Positions 1 to 8,011 of a stretch of 19,371 nucleotides of DNA are shown here, piece by piece. A program made the position numbers and the translations under genes. Positions within the stretch are counted from its first letter, which is position 1; every line of letters begins with the position of its first letter. The notes under the pieces are model-generated. The model searched no databases, had not been told where the DNA came from, and saw only the letters and a list, made by a program, of their open reading frames with translations. Source of the stretch: Pseudomonadota bacterium (lineage in GTDB: Bacteria; Pseudomonadota; Gammaproteobacteria; UBA5335); assembly GCA_021783685.1 (NCBI GenBank), contig JAJXTQ010000004.1, positions 1 to 19,371 of the forward strand. The letters are read 5' to 3'.

Positions 1-9
1 ATCCGGGCT

Positions 10-1647
10 ATGTCGATGCCTTGGCACGGCTGGCTGGTGGTGCTCACCCTGCTCGTGGGCATGGCCAACATGGTGGACCTGCCGATGGAGCCCCACGAGA
101 CCTTCGTGGTGCGCACCGTCGAGGAGATGCACGACCGCGGTGATTTCGTGGTGCCGTATCTGAACGATCGCCCGCGGCTGAACAAACCGCCCCTCAATTA
201 CTGGCTCACGGCCGCGGTGGCCGACATCGCTGGGGATCTGAACCGCGTGGCACCCTGGGAAGGGCGATTCGTCTCCGTGCTGGCGGGCGGGGGGCTGGTC
301 GCCCTCTCCGGCGCGCTGGGAACGGCGTTGGCGAGCCCGGCGATCGGCCTGATGGCCGCAGCCATTGCCGCCTCTTCCTACGGCACGTTCTACTACACGC
401 ACAGTGCCCGCCCCGAAATGCTCTATGCGTTCTGGTGCGCCTTGGGCCTGCTCGGTTTCGTGCGGGCCTGGCAGGCCACGGACGCCAAGCACCGCGGGCG
501 CTGGGTGCTGGGCATGTGGACCGCCTATGCGCTGGCCTGTCTGACCAAGGGGCCGCAGCTGCCGGTCATGCTGGTGCTGGCCTGCGTCGCCTTTGTCTGC
601 CTGCATGCGCCGCTGCGTTCCCAGACGCTGGCCCTGTTGCGACCGCTGTCGGGGCTCCTGATTATCGTGGCGCTGAATGTGCCGTGGTGGTACGCGGTCG
701 GGGAGCGCGTCGGGCAAGCCACTCTGGAAAATTCACAGCTGGGTGGGGCGCTGCTGCGGCCGGGACTGCTCGATGGCGACCCTTATTACTTCTATCGCAC
801 CTGGCAGCTCGTATTGCCGTGGGTGGCGCTCCTGCCGGCGCTGATCGCCTTGCGACGCATCGATCCCGTCCGGCGTCCGGCACTGGTCTGGCTGGGCCTG
901 GTGGTGGCCGTGCCGGCCGTGATGCTGAGCTTCGGTCCCCAGGAGCGTTGGTATTACATGCTGCCGGTGCTGCCCGCGTTGGCTGTCGTGCTGTCGATCG
1001 CGGCGGAGCGATTCTGGACCGGCGAACGCCTGAGGCGCTGGATGCCGGTCTGGCTGCTCGGGCATGGCCTCTTGACGCTGGTCGGCGTGACCGCGGTCGG
1101 ACTGCTCTATCGCTCCCGCCTCGATCTGCCGGCTGGTGGCCTATTGCTCATCGTCGGCCTGACCGCATGGGCCTGGCACCGCCATCGGCGGCGTGGCGGC
1201 CTGTCGCTGCCGGGCGCCATGCTCATCACGGCCAACCTCTTCATGATCACCACCGCCAGCCTGGCGTTCAGTCCGCGGCTGTGGGGTACCGATCGCTATG
1301 CCGAGCGCGAGGCCGCCGGCCGGCTCGCGCGGCTCGTGGCTCAGGATGAGCCGCTCGTGTCCTGGCGCACCGACCTGACCAATCTCATCTACTACCTCGA
1401 CCGTCCCATCCCGCGGGCCGAGCGGGTGAGCGATCTGCAGCGGTTCGAGACCCGGTGGGTGCTGGCGCCGAACCGCACCGTGACGACCTTGATGGCGGCG
1501 GTGCCGGTGGCCGGACATTGCGCGCTCGATGCCGGAGACGAATTTCTTTGGCTCGTCCGCATCGGATCGCCCGCGGATGCGCCCGTGGCCGCAGCGCTCA
1601 GGAGCCCAGACTGCGACCCCCGTCCACTGCCAGCACCTGGCCGGTGA
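10..1647 (+). CDS. PMT/ArnT-like membrane glycosyltransferase
   Basis: Polytopic inner-membrane glycosyltransferase of the dolichyl-P-mannose-protein mannosyltransferase / ArnT superfamily. Members move a sugar from a polyprenyl-phosphate donor to lipid A, lipid or protein on the periplasmic side. The 545-residue protein has a first membrane segment at about residues 8-24. A first periplasmic loop follows, with the family-typical stretch ending in RLNKPPLNYW (about 56-65), then many further Leu/Val/Ala-rich segments and a soluble C-terminal tail. The usual DE pair after the first helix reads ME-P-HE here, so the acidic donor-site residue is not certain. The first ATG lies only 9 bases into the window and the frame is open to its left edge, so the true start may be upstream. 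The last 50 bases overlap the convergent pteridine reductase gene. Acceptor and sugar cannot be told from sequence. Confidence 0.85.
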   Translation: MSMPWHGWLVVLTLLVGMANMVDLPMEPHETFVVRTVEEMHDRGDFVVPYLNDRPRLNKPPLNYWLTAAVADIAGDLNRVAPWEGRFVSVLAGGGLVALSGALGTALASPAIGLMAAAIAASSYGTFYYTHSARPEMLYAFWCALGLLGFVRAWQATDAKHRGRWVLGMWTAYALACLTKGPQLPVMLVLACVAFVCLHAPLRSQTLALLRPLSGLLIIVALNVPWWYAVGERVGQATLENSQLGGALLRPGLLDGDPYYFYRTWQLVLPWVALLPALIALRRIDPVRRPALVWLGLVVAVPAVMLSFGPQERWYYMLPVLPALAVVLSIAAERFWTGERLRRWMPVWLLGHGLLTLVGVTAVGLLYRSRLDLPAGGLLLIVGLTAWAWHRHRRRGGLSLPGAMLITANLFMITTASLAFSPRLWGTDRYAEREAAGRLARLVAQDEPLVSWRTDLTNLIYYLDRPIPRAERVSDLQRFETRWVLAPNRTVTTLMAAVPVAGHCALDAGDEFLWLVRIGSPADAPVAAALRSPDCDPRPLPAPGR

Positions 1648-2341
1648 CGTAGGGCGCGTCGAACAGCAGGAAGGCGACGGTGCGCGCGATGTCCTCGGGC
1701 GTCCCGGGTCGTTTCAGCGCCACCCGCTCCACGATGCGCTCGCGGGCCTGCGTGGACATCGGCCGCTCCGGCCAGAGGATGGCGCCGGGGGCGACCGCGT
1801 TGACCCGCACGTCCGGCGCCAGTTCGCGCGCCAGCGCGCGGGTCATCATCGCCAGGCCCGCCTTGGCCGCGGAATAGACCGGATGATCCTTGAGCGGTCG
1901 TTCGGCGTGGATGTCCACGACATTCACCACGGCGCCGCGGCTGGCGCGCAGGGCCGGCGCCAGGGCCTGGGTGAGGAAATAGGGCGCGCGCAGGTTGGTG
2001 CCCATGAGATCGTCCCATTGCGCGGCCGTCGTGGCGCCGACAGGCGTCGGGTAGAAGGTGGACGCATTGTGCACGAGACCGTCCAGCCTTCCCCAGCGGC
2101 GCCGGGCGGCCTCGGCCAGCGCCTCGAGCTGGGCCGGCTCGCGCAGGTCCGCCCCGTGACAATCGGCGCTGTCCGCGCGTTGCGCGTCGAGTTCATCCGC
2201 CAGCGTGCGGGCGGCCTCGGCGGCGTGGTGGTGGTGGACCAGCACGCGCGCCCCCCGGCCGTGCAGTTCGCGGGCGATGGCGGCGCCGATGCGCCGTGCG
2301 GCGCCGGTGACGAGCACGCAGGGGGGAGGGTCGTGGGCCAT
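1598..2341 (-). CDS. folM: Pteridine reductase (FolM-type SDR)
   Basis: NAD(P)H-dependent short-chain reductase of the pteridine reductase branch, which reduces dihydropteridines such as dihydromonapterin or dihydrofolate in the cytoplasm. The 247-residue product has the branch-specific cofactor motif TGAARRIG (residues 12-19) in place of the usual TGxxxGxG, the NAS motif (92-94) followed by TFYPTP, Asp143, and the catalytic pair Tyr156 and Lys160 (YSAAK). The sequence around VNVVDIHAERPLKDHPVYS is typical of gammaproteobacterial pteridine reductases. I chose ATG 2341 because it directly precedes the Rossmann strand and has GAGG 9 bases upstream. An open extension to 2491 would run back through the start of the divergent midA gene. 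The 3' end overlaps the glycosyltransferase gene by 50 bases. Exact substrate is inferred from the family; the SDR assignment itself is certain. Confidence 0.9.
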   Translation of the reverse strand: MAHDPPPCVLVTGAARRIGAAIARELHGRGARVLVHHHHAAEAARTLADELDAQRADSADCHGADLREPAQLEALAEAARRRWGRLDGLVHNASTFYPTPVGATTAAQWDDLMGTNLRAPYFLTQALAPALRASRGAVVNVVDIHAERPLKDHPVYSAAKAGLAMMTRALARELAPDVRVNAVAPGAILWPERPMSTQARERIVERVALKRPGTPEDIARTVAFLLFDAPYVTGQVLAVDGGRSLGS

Positions 2342-2375
2342 GGCGGCGCCTCGTCGTTTGGAACACAATCCGCCC

Positions 2376-3575
2376 ATGGTAACCGTATCTTCTCCTTCGG
2401 ATCTTCCTCTTCCGTCCGCGGCTGCACGGGTCCATAGCGATCGGCTCTGCGCGCACATCGCTGCAGAGATCATGCAAGCCGGCGGCAGCATCGGCTTCGA
2501 TCGCTACATGGAACTCGCGCTCTACGCGCCGGGGCTCGGCTATTACAGCGCCGGCGCCGCCAAATTCGGGCCGGAGGGCGATTTCGTCACCGCGCCCGAG
2601 CTCACACCGCTGTTCGGTCGTACGCTCGCTGGGCCGTGTGCGCAGTGGCTGGCGCAACTGGGGGCCGATGCCTGGATGCTCGAGTTGGGGGCGGGCAGTG
2701 GGGTGCTGGCCGCCGATGTCCTTGCGGCGCTGGCCCAACGTGGCCAGCTGCCGGCCACCTACGCGATCCTCGAGCGAATGGCCGAGCTGCGCGAGCGCCA
2801 GCGCCAACTTCTGCATCGCCGCGTTCCGGAGTTGCTCGACCGGGTGCGCTGGCTCGACGCGCTTCGTGACGTGCCGATCGACGGCGTGCTGCTGGCCAAC
2901 GAGGTGCTGGATGCGCTGCCCGTGGTGCGGGCGCGCAGGACCGATGCGGGCTGGCGGGAACTGCGCGTCAGCGGGGATGCGGCGCAGGGCTTTGCCGATA
3001 CGCTCGCACCGGCCTCACCCGAGCTCACCGGCCAACTCGAGGCCATCGAGGCGGTGCTGGGGCAGACACTGCCGCCCGGCTACACCACGGAAATCCAGCC
3101 CTGGCTGCCGGCCTGGATGGCCTCGCTGGGCGCGAGTTTCTCGCGGGGGGCGATGCTGTGGATCGACTACGGCCTGCCGCGCCATCAGTACTATCACCCT
3201 GAACGGGCGACCGGCACCTTGCGCTGCCACTATCGCCACCGCGCCCTCGATGATCCCTATCGGTGGCCGGGCTTGCAGGACATCACCGCCTGGGTCGATT
3301 TCACGGCGCTCGCCGAGGCCGCGCAGGCCGCCGGCTGGACGGTGGCGGGCTATACCACGCAGGCCGCGTTCCTGATCGGCGCAGGCATCGAGTCGGAACT
3401 GGCGCGGCTCGATCCGGTGGCGGACTACAACGTCCTGCAGCGCACCAAGCGCCTGCTCATGCCGGGGGAGATGGGCGAGGCGTTCAAGGTGATGGCGCTC
3501 GGCAAGGGCGGCCTCGAGGTCCCGACCGCATGCGATCTATTCGATCAGCGCGGCCGGCTCTGGCCGATGGGGTGA
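2376..3575 (+). CDS. MidA/NDUFAF7-family SAM-dependent methyltransferase
   Basis: Class I SAM-dependent methyltransferase of the MidA family (DUF185). The mitochondrial homologue NDUFAF7 methylates an arginine of a complex I subunit; the bacterial substrate is not established. The 399-residue product shows the family N-terminus with the stretch MELALYAPGLGYYSAG, then GDFVTAPELTPLFG, the SAM-binding motif LELGAGSGVLA (about 108-118) and LLANEVLDALPV. The ATG at 2376 places these at the normal distance from the N-terminus; in-frame starts further upstream would overlap the divergent pteridine reductase. The ribosome binding site is weak (a TTTGGA-like sequence). Only 34 bases separate its start from that of the reductase, so the two genes must share or interleave promoters. 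Downstream it converges on the cytochrome gene, with 57 bases between. Confidence 0.9.
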   Translation: MVTVSSPSDLPLPSAAARVHSDRLCAHIAAEIMQAGGSIGFDRYMELALYAPGLGYYSAGAAKFGPEGDFVTAPELTPLFGRTLAGPCAQWLAQLGADAWMLELGAGSGVLAADVLAALAQRGQLPATYAILERMAELRERQRQLLHRRVPELLDRVRWLDALRDVPIDGVLLANEVLDALPVVRARRTDAGWRELRVSGDAAQGFADTLAPASPELTGQLEAIEAVLGQTLPPGYTTEIQPWLPAWMASLGASFSRGAMLWIDYGLPRHQYYHPERATGTLRCHYRHRALDDPYRWPGLQDITAWVDFTALAEAAQAAGWTVAGYTTQAAFLIGAGIESELARLDPVADYNVLQRTKRLLMPGEMGEAFKVMALGKGGLEVPTACDLFDQRGRLWPMG

Positions 3576-3632
3576 CGCTCGGATGACACCCTGTCCGCGC
3601 CGTCTGGGGAGGGGTGCGGCACACCAGCGGCC

Positions 3633-4148
3633 TCAGGGGTGCCCGTCCATCCGTTGCCAGAACTCGCCCGGCCCATCTTCCCCGAGGATTTCCTGTCTGT
3701 AGTTGGCGTGACAGCCGGTGCACTGCGCCAAGGTGCGGCTCAGGCTCGTCAGGACCCCATCGGCGTCCTTGCGGCGCGCGGCGGCGGCGATTTCATCCGC
3801 GGTCCTGTGAAAGGCGATCGCGCGCTCGGCAAATCCCGGTGCGCCGGCGCGCATGCGCTGACACTGGCCTTCCATCTCGCGGGAATAGCCCATGGCGGAT
3901 GCGGCTGTCTCGATGGCGGGGAAGTCCTTTCTGGCAAGGCCCGCGACGATCGCCTGGACGGCCTCGAGGTGCGCGCGCATGTTCTGCTTCTGGTGGTTGG
4001 CCATCGGCAGGCTGAGCGGCAGCGGGGTGCGGGTATCGTGGTGATGCTGGGCCATCGGGCCATGATGCGACGCATCGGGCGCGGCGGCCCCCGCGGCGAG
4101 GCTCATGCCCAGTATCAGCGCGCCGGTCAGCCCGGTCTTGACGGTCAT
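3633..4148 (-). CDS. Cytochrome c'-like monohaem protein, His-rich N-terminus
   Basis: Exported c-type cytochrome, 171 residues. A signal peptide is visible (MTVKTG followed by a hydrophobic stretch to AAGAAA, about residue 23). The mature part begins with a His-rich segment (residues 28-37: HHG, then HHHD). A mostly helical domain follows, with a single haem-binding CTGCH motif near the C-terminus (143-147). A C-terminal CxxCH after a helical bundle is the hallmark of the cytochrome c' / c-556 fold, so an electron-transfer or gas-binding role in the periplasm is likely; the exact partner is unknown. The start at 4148 is chosen because GGAGA sits about 8 bases upstream; ATG 4160, four codons earlier in frame, is less well placed. 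It lies 157 bases downstream of uppP on the same strand, with a small hairpin between. Confidence 0.85.
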   Translation of the reverse strand: MTVKTGLTGALILGMSLAAGAAAPDASHHGPMAQHHHDTRTPLPLSLPMANHQKQNMRAHLEAVQAIVAGLARKDFPAIETAASAMGYSREMEGQCQRMRAGAPGFAERAIAFHRTADEIAAAARRKDADGVLTSLSRTLAQCTGCHANYRQEILGEDGPGEFWQRMDGHP

Positions 4149-4245
4149 TGGATTCTCCATGGATTCGAGGGAATGCAGCGCCCTCCGAGGCCGGTGCGCG
4201 TGCGCTGCGACTGGATCAGCTTGGCACAATGCCGGCGTGCGTGGA

Positions 4246-4264
4246 CTGCGACCGATAGTCGCAG
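4246..4264. terminator. Short inverted repeat between uppP and cytochrome gene
   Basis: CTGCGAC (4246-4252), a 5-base loop and GTCGCAG (4258-4264) form a perfect 7-bp stem about 42 bases past the uppP stop. There is no T-run on either side, so terminator function is only a guess. It could equally be a processing site or an operator dyad for the downstream cytochrome gene. Confidence 0.3.
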
Positions 4265-4305
4265 CGCGCCGCCCGCGGTGGTGAGCGGTCGGTGCGACGC
4301 CGGCA

Positions 4306-5094
4306 TCAGGCCAAGACCAGGATGAGCAGGCCGAAGCCGATGCGGTACCAGGCAAACAGGGTGAAGTCGTGGTGCTGGATGTAGCGCAACAGGGCGCGCA
4401 CCGCGACGAAGGCACTGGCGAAGGCCGCCAGGAAACCCACCGCAAACGGCCCCAGATCCCCGATGCTGAGCAGGTCGCCATGTTTGTAGAGGTCGTAGAG
4501 GGTTGCGGCAAACATGGTGGGGATGGCGAGGAAGAAGGAGAATTCCGTCGCCGCCTGGCGCGAGAGGCCGAACCAGAGCCCGCCGATGATGGTGGCGCCC
4601 GAGCGTGACACGCCGGGAATGAGCGCCACGGTCTGGGCCAGCCCCACCTTGAGCGCGTCGCGGGCGCGCATCTCCTCCACACGGTGGACGCGCACGACGT
4701 GCGTGCGCCGTTCGGTCCAGAGGATGAACACGCCACCCAGGATCCAGGCGGCCGCCACGATGGGCGTCTGGAACAGGACCGACTTGATCGGCCCAATGAA
4801 CAGCGCGCCCAGCACCGCGGCCGGCAGAAAGGCGATCAGGACGTTGGTCGCAAAGCGTTGCGCCGCAGGATCGTTCGGCAAGCCGCGGATGATCGCGCCG
4901 AGCCGCGCGCGATACTCCCAGCATATGGCCAGGATGGCGCCGAGCTGGATCACGACCTCGAACAGCTTGCCCTTCTCATCGTGCACGCCCATGAGTTCGG
5001 CGGCGAGGATCAGATGCCCGGTGCTGGAAACCGGGAGGAATTCGGTCAGGCCTTCGATGATGCCCAGGATCAGTGCCGCAAGGTAGGCCGACAT
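4306..5094 (-). CDS. uppP: Undecaprenyl-diphosphatase UppP (BacA)
   Basis: Inner-membrane phosphatase that converts undecaprenyl diphosphate to undecaprenyl phosphate, recycling the lipid carrier for peptidoglycan and surface polysaccharides; extra copies give bacitracin resistance. The 262-residue product has both signature motifs: [14 protein letters not shown] (residues 14-27), with catalytic-site Glu and His, and PGVSRSGAT (160-168), with the conserved Arg164. Length and the pattern of hydrophobic segments match the family. The start MSAYLAAL is standard. It follows cca on the same strand after 112 bases. A CATAAT hexamer (minus strand, 5129-5124) in that gap could be a -10 box for its own promoter, but no convincing -35 is visible. 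The available undecaprenyl phosphate could serve the PMT-like enzyme at the left end of the window; this is inference. Confidence 0.97.
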   Translation of the reverse strand: MSAYLAALILGIIEGLTEFLPVSSTGHLILAAELMGVHDEKGKLFEVVIQLGAILAICWEYRARLGAIIRGLPNDPAAQRFATNVLIAFLPAAVLGALFIGPIKSVLFQTPIVAAAWILGGVFILWTERRTHVVRVHRVEEMRARDALKVGLAQTVALIPGVSRSGATIIGGLWFGLSRQAATEFSFFLAIPTMFAATLYDLYKHGDLLSIGDLGPFAVGFLAAFASAFVAVRALLRYIQHHDFTLFAWYRIGFGLLILVLA

Positions 5095-5206
5095 GCGAAA
5101 GCTCCAGCAAGTGAACGGCGGCCATTATGCGGGTCGGCGCGCGCCCTCGCCATCCCGGGCGGGCGGGGTGTCGTGCGGCGCCGACCTGGGGCGGGTGCAG
5201 CCAGGA

Positions 5207-6352
5207 TCAGCCCTCGGCAAGAACCCTTCGCACCGATTGCAGCCGGGCGTGACGCAGGGCCTGCCCCAACGCCGGGCCCGTGAGGCCCGCTTTGCGCAGC
5301 GGTTCGCTGATGACCGTCTGGACTGCTGCCAAGGCGGTACCCAGACGGTCCGCGCGGCGTAGGGTCGCATCGGTAAAGTCTTCCCATGCCCGGAGCAAGT
5401 CGATGAATTCCATCAGCCGGGCGGGCCGACGCAGCGCGTCGCAACGCTCCAGAAAGGCGAGCCAGGGTTCCGGATCGTTTCCCGCCGGCAGCGACGCCCC
5501 CGGTCCCAGCGCCAGAGCGGCCAGATCGGCGAAGCGAGCCGGGACGCGGTGCCGCGCGGCGACTGCGCCGTGGGCGGCCGGCCCTGCGGCGGCGGCATGC
5601 CACAGGCCGGCATAGCGCACCGTCGGGCGGGGGTCATCGGCCGCCAGACGGTCGAGAAAGCGCCGCCAGAGCGGCTGCCCCTGCGCGGGCCAAGGCAGTT
5701 CGGGCCACAGCACCGCATGCGCCCCGCAGCCCTGCAGGACCTCGAAAAACATCCCGGGCGCCGCCTGTTCCAGGGCTTTCTCCCATTCCCGCCAGATTCG
5801 CTCGGGCGGCAGTTCAGCCAGCATCCCCGTGGCGACCATCCGGCGCATCAGCGACAGGGTTTCGGGCGCAACCGCAAAACCCAGCGGCGCCAGGCGGGCG
5901 GCGAAACGCGCGACGCGCAGCACGCGCAGCGGGTCTTCCACGAAGGCGGGAGAAACATGCCGCAGCAGGCGCGCCGCCAGATCGCGCTGGCCACCAAAGG
6001 GATCGATCAGTGTGCCGTCGGCGGCGCGTGCCATGGCATTGATGGTGAGGTCGCGTCGGCGCAAGTCGTCTTCCAGCGTCACGTCCGGTTCGGCATGAAC
6101 CATGAAGCCGTGGTGACCCGGGCCGCTTTTGCGTTCGGTGCGGGCGAGGGCGTATTCCTCGCCGGTCGCGGGATGCAGGAACACCGGGAAATCACGCCCG
6201 ACCTGCCGGAAGCCGTGGGCGCGCATCTGCTCTGGGGTTGCGCCGAGGACCACATGGTCGCGTTCATGTACCGGCAGACCGAGCAGCGCGTCGCGGACGG
6301 CGCCACCGACCAGGCAGGTCTGCAGCGGGAGTTCCTGTTTCAGGCGGCTCAT
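5207..6352 (-). CDS. cca: CCA-adding tRNA nucleotidyltransferase, degenerate HD domain
   Basis: Class II tRNA nucleotidyltransferase that adds or repairs the 3' CCA end of tRNA. The 381-residue product shows [12 protein letters not shown] (residues 14-25), the metal-binding carboxylates as E30-R-D32 (commonly DxD), [10 protein letters not shown] (70-79), the [10 protein letters not shown] motif (99-108), the long conserved stretch [20 protein letters not shown] (131-150) and [11 protein letters not shown]. The C-terminal part, which in E. coli Cca is an HD phosphohydrolase domain, is shorter, and the HD dyad appears as HA (H252-A253, in [13 protein letters not shown]). The start at 6352 places the first motif close to the N-terminus as in E. 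coli; its Shine-Dalgarno sequence is weak. Upstream, 178 bases separate it from the PQQ dehydrogenase gene and hold a notable inverted-repeat structure. Confidence 0.95.
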   Translation of the reverse strand: MSRLKQELPLQTCLVGGAVRDALLGLPVHERDHVVLGATPEQMRAHGFRQVGRDFPVFLHPATGEEYALARTERKSGPGHHGFMVHAEPDVTLEDDLRRRDLTINAMARAADGTLIDPFGGQRDLAARLLRHVSPAFVEDPLRVLRVARFAARLAPLGFAVAPETLSLMRRMVATGMLAELPPERIWREWEKALEQAAPGMFFEVLQGCGAHAVLWPELPWPAQGQPLWRRFLDRLAADDPRPTVRYAGLWHAAAAGPAAHGAVAARHRVPARFADLAALALGPGASLPAGNDPEPWLAFLERCDALRRPARLMEFIDLLRAWEDFTDATLRRADRLGTALAAVQTVISEPLRKAGLTGPALGQALRHARLQSVRRVLAEG

Positions 6353-6366
6353 GGGCGCTTTGCCCG

Positions 6367-6479
6367 GCGGTATCGGGTGGTGGTCGACGGCATGCGCAGC
6401 CTCGACGGAGTCCTTTTCACGCTGCGAGCATTGCAGGCACGCCCGACACGAGCAGGCCCGATGCTCATCCCGATACCGC
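6367..6479. other. Cloverleaf-like inverted-repeat element, candidate structured RNA
   Basis: A perfect 11-bp inverted repeat (GCGGTATCGGG at 6367-6377, CCCGATACCGC at 6469-6479) encloses 91 bases that can form three further hairpins. These are 6383-6406 (8 pairs with one bulged C at 6388), 6422-6436 (4 pairs) and 6450-6466 (5 pairs). All three have 7-base loops. The element fills most of the 178-base gap between the PQQ dehydrogenase stop and the cca start, and would be transcribed in the cca leader on the minus strand. It matches no RNA family I recognise; tRNA features such as a GTTCGANTC T-loop at the right position are missing. In GC-rich DNA short stems arise by chance, so only the 11-bp closing stem is strong evidence. 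Confidence 0.3.
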
Positions 6480-6530
6480 GCAGGGTCGCCGGGGAGTCGA
6501 ACGCGATCGAGCCAGCGCCCAGCCCGCTGC

Positions 6531-7910
6531 TCATTCAGCCACCGCGCGAGGCGCCCACAGACGCCAGATGCGGCCCTGCCGGGAGTCGCCGACATAGACC
6601 GCGCCGTCGGGGCCAATGGCCACCCCGCCGGGCCGGTAGCGGGCGGCGCCGGGATCGCGGATCGGATCGCGACCGGCGAATTCCCCCGCGAATGTGCGGC
6701 TGGACCCGGCCGCGCCCTGCCGCGTGAACGGCACGAACGCGATGGCGTAACCGGCCTGAGGCAGGGGCGCACGGTTCCACGATCCATGCAGCGCGACCAG
6801 CGCGCCGCCGCGATAGGGCGGCGGCAGGCGCTCATCGTCATCGAAGGCGAGGGCGTTGGGGGCCAGATGTGCCGGGAGCGCGAGCAGGGGCCGCGGGTAC
6901 GCGCCGCAGCGGCCGACACGACGGCCGTCTCCGCCATATTCCGGGGCCAGGACGCGCTGGTCCAGAGCCGGGTCGAAATAGCAGTATGGCCACCCGAAAT
7001 CGCTGCCTGGAGCGAGACGCAGCAATTCCTCGGCCGGCTTTTCGGCGTTGGCCTGTGCGTCGAAGTATGCCGGCCAGAGGCCGCCGAGTTGATCGCGGCC
7101 GTGCTGGAGGGCGTAGAGCGTCTCATCGGTCTTGCGCCAGGCCAGGGCGAGCGCATTGCGAACGCCGCGTGCCTGCGCCGTCCCGTCGGCGGGATGGCGC
7201 TGTCCGGTCCGGGTCGCCTCGTAGCGCCAGATCCCGGCTTGTGCGTCTCGTTCCGGGCAGGGATCCAGGCCGGGCGAACCAGGTCTGCGATCCACCTCTT
7301 GGCAGGCGTTCGAGGGCGCGCCCACGTTCACATAGAGTCCTCCCCGGCCGTCGAGCGCGATGGATTTGGCGGCATGCTGACGCTGATCAGGAAATCCGCT
7401 GACCACGACCGCAGCCGACCCGACCGGCCATCCGCTTTGGCGGTCCAAGGCATAGCGGAGGACGCGAAGGTTTTCGCCAATGAACAGGGCGGTTCCGGTC
7501 AGGGCCAGACCGGTGCCGCCGGTTGCGCCGAAACGAAATCCCGCATCGGCACGGCCATCGCCGTCCCGGTCCTGCAGCGCGATGATCGGTCCACGGCCGT
7601 CCACCGCCGGGAAGGGCGGTTCAGCCGTGCGCGCTGGACCGTCGGTGATGAGGTAGACGGTGCCGCCCGGGCCGACCGCCAGATGACGCGCCGCGCCGAG
7701 GCCGTGCGCAAAGACCTGTGCGCACCATCCGGCGGGCAGCGACAGCGTATCGGGCGTGGGTGGGCATGTGGCGGCTCGAGCCGGTGGGGTCAGGCTCAGG
7801 GCCGCGATGACCAGCGCGGCCCCTGGCCCGGCCCGACGACCGGCGGCCATTCTGGGTCGCTCGAGTCGGCGCTGCACTCTTCGGGAGCCTCTTGCGCGCG
7901 GGAAGTGCAT
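6531..7910 (-). CDS. PQQ-dependent sugar/sorbosone dehydrogenase-like periplasmic protein
   Basis: Predicted exported six-bladed beta-propeller of the soluble glucose / L-sorbosone dehydrogenase family, which oxidises sugars or aldoses with PQQ as cofactor. The 459-residue product has a positively charged N-terminus, a hydrophobic segment and an ALA-type cleavage region ending PPARA-ATC (about residue 46). Family landmarks include [16 protein letters not shown], a calcium-site-like DRDGDGRAD, the stretch [26 protein letters not shown], and the final repeat [18 protein letters not shown]. The start at 7910 is preferred because TGGAG lies 5 bases upstream. ATG 7850 would give a more usual signal peptide but has no visible ribosome site. 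No PQQ synthesis gene is in the window, so the cofactor source is unknown. Substrate cannot be predicted. Confidence 0.85.
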   Translation of the reverse strand: MHFPRARGSRRVQRRLERPRMAAGRRAGPGAALVIAALSLTPPARAATCPPTPDTLSLPAGWCAQVFAHGLGAARHLAVGPGGTVYLITDGPARTAEPPFPAVDGRGPIIALQDRDGDGRADAGFRFGATGGTGLALTGTALFIGENLRVLRYALDRQSGWPVGSAAVVVSGFPDQRQHAAKSIALDGRGGLYVNVGAPSNACQEVDRRPGSPGLDPCPERDAQAGIWRYEATRTGQRHPADGTAQARGVRNALALAWRKTDETLYALQHGRDQLGGLWPAYFDAQANAEKPAEELLRLAPGSDFGWPYCYFDPALDQRVLAPEYGGDGRRVGRCGAYPRPLLALPAHLAPNALAFDDDERLPPPYRGGALVALHGSWNRAPLPQAGYAIAFVPFTRQGAAGSSRTFAGEFAGRDPIRDPGAARYRPGGVAIGPDGAVYVGDSRQGRIWRLWAPRAVAE

Positions 7911-7947
7911 GATGACTCCAGTTCCGTCGGGGCCGCTGTCATGTGGC

Positions 7948-7953
7948 TATACT
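7948..7953 (+). promoter_or_regulatory. Candidate -10 box upstream of SelW-family gene
   Basis: TATACT lies 58 bases before the start of the SelW-family gene in the divergent gap between it and the PQQ dehydrogenase. It is followed by two copies of the palindrome ACGCGT (7955-7960 and 7965-7970). No good -35 hexamer is found at 16-18 bases, so the call rests on the -10 and its position only. Confidence 0.3.
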
Positions 7954-8011
7954 CTACGCGTCTCAACGCGTCCGGCGGGCGCGTCGCCGTCCAGGCAACA
8001 GGGTAGCGCAC

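Noticed and set aside
2342..2491. N-terminal extension of the pteridine reductase by 50 codons
   Set aside because: It would lie over the 5' end of midA and has no similarity to the SDR N-terminus; ATG 2341 fits the family.
3576..3632. GGGTG/CACCC pairing in the midA-cytochrome gap
   Set aside because: Five pairs with a 12-base loop are too weak to call a terminator.
5133..5185. 8-bp inverted repeat (GTCGGCGC / GCGCCGAC) between cca and uppP
   Set aside because: The 37-base loop and extreme GC content make chance pairing likely; no T-run supports a terminator.
6494..6502. GTTCGACTC on the minus strand, like a tRNA T-loop
   Set aside because: The flanking bases do not form a 5-bp T-stem, and no acceptor, D or anticodon arm can be fitted around it.
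6353..7156. Long open extension upstream of cca on the minus strand
   Set aside because: It is out of frame with, and inside, the PQQ dehydrogenase gene; cca similarity starts just after 6352. High GC content makes long spurious frames common here.
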